Source of the DNA: Neopusillimonas maritima
Lineage (GTDB): Bacteria > Pseudomonadota > Gammaproteobacteria > Burkholderiales > Burkholderiaceae_B
Length of the DNA stretch: 64,000 bases
Direction: 5' to 3' (one strand)
Assembly (NCBI RefSeq): GCF_040930455.2
Contig: NZ_CP170494.1
Shown here in pieces: positions 1 to 8,300 of this stretch (position 1 is the first letter of the stretch; each line of letters begins with the position of its first letter). A model generated the notes under the pieces. That model made no database searches. It saw nothing but the letters and a program-made list of their open reading frames with translations, and was not told the origin of the DNA. A program made the translations under genes and the position numbers.

Positions 1-1176
1 GACTTGGCCCGCGTCTTTGGGTTGATCAAACGCTTCCGATAGAAGCAATTCTTCGCCTTGTGCAGACAGCAGGCGAAAATGGAACTTTCCATTCTCCCTG
101 AAACTAACGAAACGCGCGCTACGGATTTTTGCTTTATCTTTCTTGCCGTCGCCGGCAGACGAAGCAGGTGCACGTAACCCCACTGCCTCGCGCAAACGCG
201 TCATTAAATCGCCCGACTGCTTGCGTGCTTTCAACGCGCCGGCCTGCAAAATAGACTCGATGCTCGACGGGTCGGCCATTAATTGATTATATTTTTCGCG
301 CATTGGCCCAATAATGGATTCCAGCAACTCATAGAGTTGCGTTTTTGCTTCACCCCAACCAAGACCTTCTTCAAGGGAACGGCGAAACGCACTGGCTTGA
401 TCCGGCGTCGCGAATGCGCGGTACAAGGCAAATACATGTGAGCTGTCGGGATCCTTGGACACACCCGGCTCACGCGAATCAGTCACGATACGCATAATTG
501 CGTCACGCAAGGCTTTCGACCCACCTTCAAACAAGGGGATAGTATTGTCGTAGCTCTTGGACATCTTGCGCCCATCCAAACCCGGCAAGGTTGCCACCTC
601 ATCGTCAACCTGCGCCTCTGGCAACACAAAAAACGCCTCGCCCTTACCGTATAAATGATTAAAACGTTGTGCGATATCGCGAGCCATTTCAAGATGCTGA
701 ATTTGATCACGCCCAACGGGTACTTTATTCGCATTAAAAATAAGGATGTCGGCGGCCATAAGTACCGGATACGAAAACAAACCCATAGTCACACCGTCGT
801 CGGGGTCCTCTCCTTTCTCGGTGTTCTGGTCTACTGACGCTTTATAAGCATGGGCACGATTCATCAGTCCTTTAGGCGTTACGCACGACAACATCCAGCA
901 CAGCTCGGTGGTTTCCGGAATATCCGACTGCCGATAAAAGGTGACTTTTTCGGGATCCAACCCTGCCGCAATCCAGGTTGCGGCAATTTCCAACCGCGAG
1001 CGCGCCACCCTTTCAGGATCTTCACACTTAATCAGCGCGTGATAATCAGCCATGAAAAAGAAGGCATCGACATCCGATTGGCGGCTTAACTCAATGGCGG
1101 GACGGATCGCGCCCGCATAGTTACCCAAATGCGGGGTGCCTGTTGTTGTAATACCGGTTAGAACACGAGTTGTCAT
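1..1176 (-). CDS. trpS: Tryptophanyl-tRNA synthetase, 3' part outside the window
   Basis: Charges tRNA-Trp with tryptophan in the cytoplasm (class I aminoacyl-tRNA synthetase). The frame reads from an ATG at 1176 to the window edge, 392 codons without a stop. The N-terminus has the HIGH-type motif (PHLGNYAGA, about residues 15-23), and further on GRKMSKSYDN carries the KMSKS loop, so the Rossmann catalytic domain is complete. After the usual synthetase body there is a linker rich in Ala, Lys and Asp, then a segment (SFRENGKFHFRLLSAQGEEL) that resembles a YegP/DUF1508 domain and runs off the edge. The family call is certain; the C-terminal domain call is by resemblance. The gene points away from zapE's start and lies downstream of nothing visible. 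Confidence 0.95.
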   Translation of the reverse strand, partial: MTTRVLTGITTTGTPHLGNYAGAIRPAIELSRQSDVDAFFFMADYHALIKCEDPERVARSRLEIAATWIAAGLDPEKVTFYRQSDIPETTELCWMLSCVTPKGLMNRAHAYKASVDQNTEKGEDPDDGVTMGLFSYPVLMAADILIFNANKVPVGRDQIQHLEMARDIAQRFNHLYGKGEAFFVLPEAQVDDEVATLPGLDGRKMSKSYDNTIPLFEGGSKALRDAIMRIVTDSREPGVSKDPDSSHVFALYRAFATPDQASAFRRSLEEGLGWGEAKTQLYELLESIIGPMREKYNQLMADPSSIESILQAGALKARKQSGDLMTRLREAVGLRAPASSAGDGKKDKAKIRSARFVSFRENGKFHFRLLSAQGEELLLSEAFDQPKDAGQV

Positions 1177-1223
1177 GATAAAAATAAAAAATGATTCAAT
1201 AAAAATGAGTGCACAACCGCACG

Positions 1224-2315
1224 CTAAAGCGTTACCGCTGCGCGTCGTTCGGCATCAAGATACTCACGCGACTGCATCTCAAGCAAGCGCGATACCGTAC
1301 GATGAAACTCATTGGACATCGGCCCTTCAGTGTAAAGCGCTTCCGGCTCACACTCTGCGGAAATCAGTAACTTGACTTTATGATCATAAAAAACGTCGAC
1401 CAACCATGTGAAGCGCCGGGCCTCCGAAGCCTGCCGTGCATCCATACGCGGCACATCAGACAAAATAACGGTTTGAAAACGGCTGGCTAATTCCAGATAA
1501 TCGTTTTGCGAACGGGGCCCACCGCACATCGTGTCGAAATCGAACCACACAACGCTCCCCGCAAGTGCAACGGCCTTAAGCTGTCGATGCTCAACCGTGA
1601 GTACAGGTTTCTGAGGAGCGGTATCGGCCAAGCGGTCGAACGCCTCCTGCAGCGCCTCGCGTGTTTTGGTATTCAATGGAGTGAGATACATTTTGACCTG
1701 CTCTAATGCGCGGCGCCTGTAATCAACTCCCGTGTCCACGTTCACAACATCCAACCGTTCCTGAATCAATTTAATAGCAGGAAGAATACGATCGCGATGC
1801 AAACCATCCGGATACAAGGTGGACGGCTCGTAGTTGGACGTCATGACAAACGATGTTCCATTTTCGAACAGCTTAAGCAACAAACGATACAGAATCATGG
1901 CATCGGCCACATCCGACACATGGAACTCATCGAAGCAAATGAGGCGGTAGCGCTTGGAAATACGACGTGCAACCTCGTCTAAAGGATCTTGTCGGCCCTT
2001 GACTTCATCAAGCTGCCGATGAACACCTCGCATGAACTCATGAAAATGCAGTCGCCCCTTGCGTTTAAGCGGCACGGTGGCGTAAAAAGCGTCCATAAGA
2101 AAGCTTTTCCCCCGACCCACGCCCCCCCACATGTATACACCACGCGGGATGTCAGGACGACGGAACAGCTTGCGCAATGGAGACGAACGTGCCTGCTTAT
2201 ATATGACCCAGTCGTCATAAAACTGTTGCAGGCGATCAATTGCCGCTTCCTGTGCCTGATCGGCGCTAAACCCTCGTTCGCCTAACGCCTGCTGATAATA
2301 TTCACGTACATTCAT
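1224..2315 (-). CDS. zapE: Cell-division ATPase ZapE (AFG1-like)
   Basis: A 363-residue AFG1/ZapE-family ATPase. In E. coli ZapE associates with the Z ring and is needed for division under stress; the mitochondrial relative AFG1/LACE1 works in protein quality control. Walker A is GGVGRGKS (around residues 64-71) and Walker B is RLICFDEF (around 128-135), followed by VSDVADAM as usual in the family. Length fits the family (about 360-375). In many betaproteobacteria zapE lies just downstream of odhA-odhB-lpdA, as here, but a terminator hairpin between lpdA and zapE suggests separate transcription. Confidence 0.93.
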   Translation of the reverse strand: MNVREYYQQALGERGFSADQAQEAAIDRLQQFYDDWVIYKQARSSPLRKLFRRPDIPRGVYMWGGVGRGKSFLMDAFYATVPLKRKGRLHFHEFMRGVHRQLDEVKGRQDPLDEVARRISKRYRLICFDEFHVSDVADAMILYRLLLKLFENGTSFVMTSNYEPSTLYPDGLHRDRILPAIKLIQERLDVVNVDTGVDYRRRALEQVKMYLTPLNTKTREALQEAFDRLADTAPQKPVLTVEHRQLKAVALAGSVVWFDFDTMCGGPRSQNDYLELASRFQTVILSDVPRMDARQASEARRFTWLVDVFYDHKVKLLISAECEPEALYTEGPMSNEFHRTVSRLLEMQSREYLDAERRAAVTL

Positions 2316-2330
2316 AAGAAAAGTTTTAAC

Positions 2331-2360
2331 GCAAAAAGGGGCGAACCCGCCCCTTTTTGC
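2331..2360 (-). terminator. Bidirectional terminator after the odh operon
   Basis: A near-perfect hairpin with a GC core (GGGGCG / CGCCCC) flanked by A5 on one side and T5 on the other, so it can act on either strand. It lies directly downstream of lpdA on the minus strand and just upstream of the zapE start. Confidence 0.8.
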
Positions 2361-2386
2361 AGCACATTACGACAACGTCGATAACA

Positions 2387-3814
2387 TTAGAAATTAAGCG
2401 CGCGCTTATCAACCGCCAACGCGGCTTCCTTCATCGACTCAGATAAAGTTGGATGAGCGTGACAAATACGCGCAATGTCCTCAGCCGCGCCACGGAACTC
2501 CATGATGGTAACGGCCTCGGAAATCAGTTCGGATGCCGACGGCCCGATAATATGGACACCCAACACTTCGTCGGATTTGGCATCGGCCAGAATTTTCACA
2601 AAACCAGTGGTGTCACCCAGTGCGCGCGCGCGCCCATTGGCCATGAACGGGAAGGAGCCGGTATTGTACTGAACACCCTCTTTCTTCAATTGCTGCTCGG
2701 TTTTACCGACCCACGCAATTTCCGGTGAGGTGTAAATAACATTGGGAATCGTATCGAAATTCACATGACCATGCTGACCCGCCATGCGTTCAGCCACCGC
2801 CACGCCTTCTTCTTCGGCTTTATGCGCCAGCATGGGGCCGCGAACAACGTCACCCACCGCCCATACATTGGGCAAATTGGTGCGACAATCTTCGTCGACC
2901 ACCACAAAGCCGCGCTCATCGAGCTTCAAACCGACGGTATCAACACCCAGGCCTTCAGTATGCGGGACACGGCCAATTGACACAACAAGACGATCAACCG
3001 AAATGGACTGCTCTTGACCTTTGGCATCGGTATAGGGAATGGTAATAGACTTGGCTGTCGTTTTAACTTCGCCGATTTTCACGCCGGTTTGAATGTTCAG
3101 ACCTTGCTTGGTAAACACCTTAAGCGCTTCTTTTGCAACCGCCTGATCAGTGACTGGCAGAAAATCAGGCATGGCTTCCAGAACAGTCACTTCGGCCCCC
3201 AAACGGCGCCAAACGCTGCCCAGCTCAAGACCGATGACACCGGCACCGATCACACCCAGTTTCTTGGGTACCCCATCGATACGCAACGCGCCGTCGTTCG
3301 AAAGCACTTTCTTTTCATCAAACGGCAGGCCGGGCAATTCACGCGGAGCCGAACCCGTTGCGACCACCACATTTTTTGCGACGAGATCCTCTTCCTTGTC
3401 ACCCGATACCTTGATAGACCAGCCACCATCGACCTTGGCAACGAAAGAGCCTGTACCATTGAAGTAGGTCACTTTATTCTTTTTGAACAAGTACAGAATC
3501 CCTTCGTTATTCTGCTTGACTACCGTTTCCTTGCGCCCCAGCATCGTATCCAGTTTCAAGCTTACGCCCTTCACGTCGATACCGTGTTCCGAGAAATGAT
3601 GATTGGCTTGCTCAAAATGCTCTGACGATTGCAGCAAGGCCTTTGAAGGAATACAACCTACGTTAGTGCATGTGCCACCCGGTGCGGGCTTGCCGTCGGA
3701 CGTTTTCCAGTCATCGATACATGCAACCGACATACCAAGTTGTGCCGCACGAATTGCCGCAATATAACCGCCGGGGCCGGCCCCAATAACTACTACATCA
3801 AAATTTTTAGCCAT
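2387..3814 (-). CDS. lpdA: Dihydrolipoyl dehydrogenase (E3 of 2-oxoglutarate dehydrogenase)
   Basis: FAD enzyme that reoxidises the dihydrolipoyl arm of the 2-oxoglutarate dehydrogenase complex and passes electrons to NAD+. 475 residues, the normal length. The N-terminal FAD dinucleotide fold is VVVIGAGPGGYIAA; the redox-active disulfide is in GGTCTNVGCIPSKALL; the NAD fold is GVIGAGVIGLELGS; the C-terminal His-Glu pair is in HAHPTLSES. It is third in sucA-sucB-lpdA, 31 bases after sucB, and is followed by a strong terminator, so this copy is dedicated to the 2-oxoglutarate complex. There is no lipoyl-domain fusion at its N-terminus, unlike some pyruvate-complex E3 proteins. Confidence 0.97.
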   Translation of the reverse strand: MAKNFDVVVIGAGPGGYIAAIRAAQLGMSVACIDDWKTSDGKPAPGGTCTNVGCIPSKALLQSSEHFEQANHHFSEHGIDVKGVSLKLDTMLGRKETVVKQNNEGILYLFKKNKVTYFNGTGSFVAKVDGGWSIKVSGDKEEDLVAKNVVVATGSAPRELPGLPFDEKKVLSNDGALRIDGVPKKLGVIGAGVIGLELGSVWRRLGAEVTVLEAMPDFLPVTDQAVAKEALKVFTKQGLNIQTGVKIGEVKTTAKSITIPYTDAKGQEQSISVDRLVVSIGRVPHTEGLGVDTVGLKLDERGFVVVDEDCRTNLPNVWAVGDVVRGPMLAHKAEEEGVAVAERMAGQHGHVNFDTIPNVIYTSPEIAWVGKTEQQLKKEGVQYNTGSFPFMANGRARALGDTTGFVKILADAKSDEVLGVHIIGPSASELISEAVTIMEFRGAAEDIARICHAHPTLSESMKEAALAVDKRALNF

Positions 3815-3845
3815 TGTTTATCCAATAAGTTTGGTAAGCCACAAA

Positions 3846-5081
3846 TTAAACGTCGAGCAACAAACGCTGCGGATCTTCCAACGCTTCTTTCATTGCTACC
3901 AACGCCAGCACAGCTTCGCGCCCGTCGATAATACGGTGATCGTATGACAGTGCGAGGTAATTCATGGGGCGAATAACAATTTGGCCGTTTTCAACAACCG
4001 GGCGATCTTTTGTGGCATGGATACCCAAAATAGCCGATTGTGGCGGGTTAATAATAGGCGTAGACAGCATTGAACCAAACACACCGCCATTGGAAATTGA
4101 GAATGTTCCACCAGTAAGCTCTTCAAGCCCCAGCTTGCCATCGCGAGCACGTGCGCCGAAATCGGCAATTTGCTTCTCTATTTCAGCAATAGTTAATTGG
4201 TCGGCATTACGCAAAATTGGCACCACCAGGCCACGTGGGCTACCAACCGCAATACCAATGTCGAAATACCCATGATAGATGATGTCTTTGCCATCTACCG
4301 ATGCATTAACAATAGGGTACTTCTTCAAAGCGGCAACCGCAGCCTTAACGAAGAAAGACGTAAAGCCCAGTTTTACACCATGCTCTTTTTCGAACTTGTC
4401 TTTGTAGCGCGCGCGGATATCCAGCACACCCTGCATGTTGACTTCGTTAAAAGTAGTCAGAATGGCGTTTTCTGACTGCGACTGAAGCAGGCGCTCGGCC
4501 ACGCGAGCCCGCAGGCGGCTCATCGGTACGCGCTGCTCAGGACGACCGTCAAGCGACAGGCTGGTCGGTGCAGGCGCGGCCGCCTGTTGTTTCTTGGCAC
4601 CGGCTTCAGCACTCATGGCATCGGCTTTGGTAACACGGCCACCACGACCTGAACCATCGACATCGGAAGGGTCAATGCCTTTTTCAGCCAAAATTTTACC
4701 GGCAGCCGGAGACGCCGCGGATGCAGCGGAGGACTTCGAGCCGGCAGCGGCCGGAGCACTTTCCTCTTTAGCAGGCGCCGCCTCTTGCTTGGCAGATTCC
4801 GCCTCTTTTGCCGGCGCTTCCTTGGGTGCAGTGGCCTTGCCTTCACTGTCGATACGCGCGAGCACCTCGCCGGAACCGACGGTGCTGCCGTCGCCTTTAA
4901 CAATTTCGGACAAGACACCGGAGGCGGGCGCCGGCACTTCCAGCACAACCTTGTCGGTTTCTACTTCGATCAGGATTTCGTCGGCTTCCACAGCCTCGCC
5001 GGGTTTTTTCTTCCACTCGAGCAACGTTGCCTCTGAAACAGATTCCGACAATTGGGGAACGAGAACTTCTGTAATAGCCAT
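3846..5081 (-). CDS. sucB: Dihydrolipoyllysine succinyltransferase (E2 of 2-oxoglutarate dehydrogenase)
   Basis: Core E2 subunit that moves the succinyl group from E1 to CoA. 411 residues. Domains: one lipoyl domain (1-75) with the lipoylated Lys in ETDKVVLEV; a long Ala/Glu/Lys/Pro linker (about 80-130); a peripheral-subunit-binding domain around 127-160 (KILAEKGIDPSDVDGSGRGG); and the catalytic acyltransferase domain from about 180, ending with the active-site motif YDHRIIDGREAV. Also named odhB in betaproteobacteria. It lies 32 bases after sucA and 31 bases before lpdA in the same transcription direction. Confidence 0.97.
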   Translation of the reverse strand: MAITEVLVPQLSESVSEATLLEWKKKPGEAVEADEILIEVETDKVVLEVPAPASGVLSEIVKGDGSTVGSGEVLARIDSEGKATAPKEAPAKEAESAKQEAAPAKEESAPAAAGSKSSAASAASPAAGKILAEKGIDPSDVDGSGRGGRVTKADAMSAEAGAKKQQAAAPAPTSLSLDGRPEQRVPMSRLRARVAERLLQSQSENAILTTFNEVNMQGVLDIRARYKDKFEKEHGVKLGFTSFFVKAAVAALKKYPIVNASVDGKDIIYHGYFDIGIAVGSPRGLVVPILRNADQLTIAEIEKQIADFGARARDGKLGLEELTGGTFSISNGGVFGSMLSTPIINPPQSAILGIHATKDRPVVENGQIVIRPMNYLALSYDHRIIDGREAVLALVAMKEALEDPQRLLLDV

Positions 5082-5113
5082 AATATTTTGATTCCGTAAT
5101 GTTAGATATGCGT

Positions 5114-7984
5114 TTATCGGGACTGGGCAACGCCCTTGAACTTATCGGCGAACGCCTGCTCAATAAGCGCCTTCTGTTGCTCAACGTGTTTAGCCAGATA
5201 GCCCACTGCCGGAGAGGCCGAAGCAGAGCGCCCTGCATAACCCAGGCGCTGACCGTCGGTCATGTTCTCGTACAGGTGATGCTGAATGTAGAACCACGGC
5301 CCTTGATTTTGCGGTTCGTCCTGCACCCAAATGATTTCTTTGGCGTTGGGATATTTCTGCAATTCGGCCTGGAATGCCTTGTGGGCAAAAGGATATAGCT
5401 GCTCAATACGCAAAATGACGACGTCATTACGTTCGCGCTCTTTGCGGGCATTCATTAAATCGTAGTACACCTTGCCCGAACAAATCAGCACACGTTTAAC
5501 CTGCTCTGGATTGATGTCATCATGCGTCTCGCCAATAACCGGCATGAAATGCTTTTCAGCCAAATCAGTTAGAGGTGAAGTGGCGTCTTTGTTGCGCAGC
5601 AAAGATTTGGGCGTGAACAAAATGAGCGGTTTGCGGAACGGCCGGATCATCTGACGACGCAACACATGGAAAATTTGTGCCGCATTGGTGGGCTGAATGA
5701 CCTGCATATTGTTGTCTGCACACAATTGCAGGAAACGCTCGATACGCGCCGAAGAGTGTTCGGGCCCTTGACCTTCATAGCCATGCGGCAACATGAGTGT
5801 CAGGCCGCATTGACGACCCCACTTGGCTTCACCCGAAGAAATGAATTGATCAATCACCACCTGGGCGCCGTTCACGAAATCGCCAAACTGGGCTTCCCAA
5901 ATAGTTAGCGTATTGGGCTCAGCCGATGCATAACCATATTCGAACGCCAGAACAGCTTCTTCCGACAAGACCGAATCGATGACTGAAAATAGCGCCTGGT
6001 TTTCAGATACATTTTGCAGCGGGATATAAGCACCGTCATTCCAGCGCTCACGTTTCTGGTCGTGCAACACAGCATGACGATGGGTAAACGTGCCGCGACC
6101 TGAGTCTTGACCTGTGATTCGAATGGGATAACCCGACGCAACCAGTGTGGCAAACGCCAGATGCTCGCCCATGCCCCAATCCAGGGGCTGCTCACCCCGG
6201 GCCATTTTCTGGCGCTCACCCAACAAGCGCTTGACCAGCGGGTGTACAGTGAAATTATCAGGCACTGTGGTTATGCGCTCACCAATACGGGTAAGCTCGG
6301 CCAGAGGAATTGCCGTATCGGCTTGATCAGTCCATTTAGCATTCAGGAATGGAGACCAATCGGTTGCATATTTGTTCTTGTAATCGGTTAAAACAGGCTC
6401 AACTGTTTTTTGCCCGTCTTCCATGAGCTGACGATAGTCTTTGACCATATCATCGGGCTCATTGTCGGATAACACACCTTGCGCAATCAGTTTGTCGGCG
6501 TAAAACTTGCGCGTGCCGGGGTGCTGACCAATGCTTTTATACATCAGCGGTTGCGTAAGCGACGGCGTGTCTTGTTCGTTGTGACCCAGTTTGCGGAAAC
6601 ACACAATATCCACAACGACGTCGTGCTTGAACTGCCGGCGGTAATCGAGCGCCAACTCGGTGACGTAAACGACTGCCTCGGGGTCATCGCCGTTCACATG
6701 GAACACCGGGGCCTCAATCATTTTCACAACGTCGGTACAGTAAAGCGTGGAACGAGAGTCGCGCGGGTCGGACGTGGTGAAACCAATTTGGTTGTTAATC
6801 ACGATATGGAATGTACCGCCCGTACCATAACCGCGCGTTTGCGCCAGGTTCAGCGTTTCCATTACAACGCCCTGGCCGGCAAAGGCGGCGTCACCATGCA
6901 CCAGTACCGGCATGACCTGATCGCCTTCTTCATCATTGCGACGGTCTTGACGGGCGCGCACGCTGCCCTCGACAACAGGGTTAACAATTTCCAAATGAGA
7001 AGGATTAAACGCCAGCGACAAGTGAACAGGGCCACCACGAGTCGACAAGTCGCTTGAAAAACCGTTGTGATATTTGACGTCGCCATCGATAAGCACCTGG
7101 CTGTATTTGCCTTCAAATTCGGCAAATAGGTCGCCGGGCATTTTGCCCATGATGTTCACCAACAGGTTCAAACGCCCACGGTGCGCCATGCCCACGACAA
7201 TTTCCTGCACGCCATTTTCACCGGCATGGTTCACAACTTCATCCATCGCGGCAATAAAGCTTTCCCCCCCTTCAAGAGAGAAACGCTTCTGGCCGACATA
7301 CTTGGTATGTAAATACCGCTCCAGGCCTTCCGCTTCAGTAAGTTGCTTAAGAATATGACGCTTGCGCTCGGGCGCGTACGCCGGCACACCCAGGGTTGAC
7401 TCAAGGCGTTCCTGAATCCAGCGCTTGGCTGCCGGATCGGAGATATGCATGAATTCGACACCAATTGAGCGACAGTAGGTGTCGCGCAATGCCTTGAGCA
7501 TATCGCGCAAGGTCATGGTTTCGGATTTAGTAAAATACGTGTTCGTGGCCGAATAAACCTGGTCAAGGTCTGACTCGGTTAAACCGTAGAATGCCGGATC
7601 AAGCTCGGGTATATTCGGGCGATCCTGGCGCTTCAGTGGGTCGAGATCGGCAATACGTGCGCCCAGTGAGCGATACGCCGCGATAAGCGACTGAACGTAA
7701 ACCTGCTTGCCGGCAAAGGCCAGGTCGGACTGCGCCGAGTGACGCACAAAGGCATTGTTTTTGGCTCGTTCGGCAAACGACTGCTGAATAGGTGCATGCG
7801 CTTGATCGCGGACACCTTCCTTGCCGTCAGGCGCAGGAAGATGCTGAAGCTGGTCGAAATAATTTCGCCACTCTTCTGCTACCGAACCGGGATTGTCGAG
7901 ATAAGCTTCGTAGAGTTCCTCTACATAAGGGGCATTACTGCCGAACAGGTAAGAATTACTTAATGATTCAAGTTGTGATGACAT
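5114..7984 (-). CDS. sucA: 2-Oxoglutarate dehydrogenase E1 component
   Basis: Thiamine-diphosphate enzyme that decarboxylates 2-oxoglutarate and succinylates the lipoyl arm of SucB. 956 residues, the usual size. Features visible: the E1o N-terminal segment (NSYLFGSNAPYVEELYEAYL), the HRGRLNLLVNIMGK region, the ThDP-binding stretch around GDAAFAGQGVVMETLNL and NNQIGFTTSDPRDSRST, and the C-terminal transketolase-like domain (GQDSGRGTFTHRHAVLHDQ). First gene of the odh operon; a 316-base gap separates it from the divergent maeB. Confidence 0.98.
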   Translation of the reverse strand: MSSQLESLSNSYLFGSNAPYVEELYEAYLDNPGSVAEEWRNYFDQLQHLPAPDGKEGVRDQAHAPIQQSFAERAKNNAFVRHSAQSDLAFAGKQVYVQSLIAAYRSLGARIADLDPLKRQDRPNIPELDPAFYGLTESDLDQVYSATNTYFTKSETMTLRDMLKALRDTYCRSIGVEFMHISDPAAKRWIQERLESTLGVPAYAPERKRHILKQLTEAEGLERYLHTKYVGQKRFSLEGGESFIAAMDEVVNHAGENGVQEIVVGMAHRGRLNLLVNIMGKMPGDLFAEFEGKYSQVLIDGDVKYHNGFSSDLSTRGGPVHLSLAFNPSHLEIVNPVVEGSVRARQDRRNDEEGDQVMPVLVHGDAAFAGQGVVMETLNLAQTRGYGTGGTFHIVINNQIGFTTSDPRDSRSTLYCTDVVKMIEAPVFHVNGDDPEAVVYVTELALDYRRQFKHDVVVDIVCFRKLGHNEQDTPSLTQPLMYKSIGQHPGTRKFYADKLIAQGVLSDNEPDDMVKDYRQLMEDGQKTVEPVLTDYKNKYATDWSPFLNAKWTDQADTAIPLAELTRIGERITTVPDNFTVHPLVKRLLGERQKMARGEQPLDWGMGEHLAFATLVASGYPIRITGQDSGRGTFTHRHAVLHDQKRERWNDGAYIPLQNVSENQALFSVIDSVLSEEAVLAFEYGYASAEPNTLTIWEAQFGDFVNGAQVVIDQFISSGEAKWGRQCGLTLMLPHGYEGQGPEHSSARIERFLQLCADNNMQVIQPTNAAQIFHVLRRQMIRPFRKPLILFTPKSLLRNKDATSPLTDLAEKHFMPVIGETHDDINPEQVKRVLICSGKVYYDLMNARKERERNDVVILRIEQLYPFAHKAFQAELQKYPNAKEIIWVQDEPQNQGPWFYIQHHLYENMTDGQRLGYAGRSASASPAVGYLAKHVEQQKALIEQAFADKFKGVAQSR

Positions 7985-8300
7985 ATATTCGCTTCACCGA
8001 TCGAGTGCTTCACTCGTTATGATGCAGGACAACCTTCCGCGACACGGCCAGACCGAATAGCGGATAGCGGGGGGCAGAAGGCAACGTACGACGCCTCAAG
8101 TGCCGTATTGCAAGTAAGTATAACCACAAACAAAATGGAATGTAACAGCCTGCCCCGAAAGACCGCGAATTTACAGGCGCAACGTTGAAATTAACTGACA
8201 CCTGCGCCAAATTGGGGCATTTCGAGATGCATGCATTTTATATATGGTGTATTTTTTACGTTTCTTTTAATTTTTAAGATTGTTTCAGGAGCATCATTTT
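7985..8300. other. Divergent promoter region between sucA and maeB
   Basis: A 316-base stretch without a credible gene. It must carry the promoters of sucA (minus) and maeB (plus). The part next to maeB is AT-rich (about 8225-8280), with a TGCATGCA palindrome near 8228 and a GTTTCAGGAGC Shine-Dalgarno region before the maeB ATG. The dyad found upstream of mdh and acnB is not present here. Confidence 0.5.

Noticed and set aside
3014..3625. 203-codon plus-strand frame opposite lpdA
   Set aside because: Antisense to lpdA and without any family resemblance; a shadow.
8280..8300. Upstream TTG start for maeB
   Set aside because: It would place the AGGAG ribosome site inside the gene; the ATG at 8301 is right behind that site.
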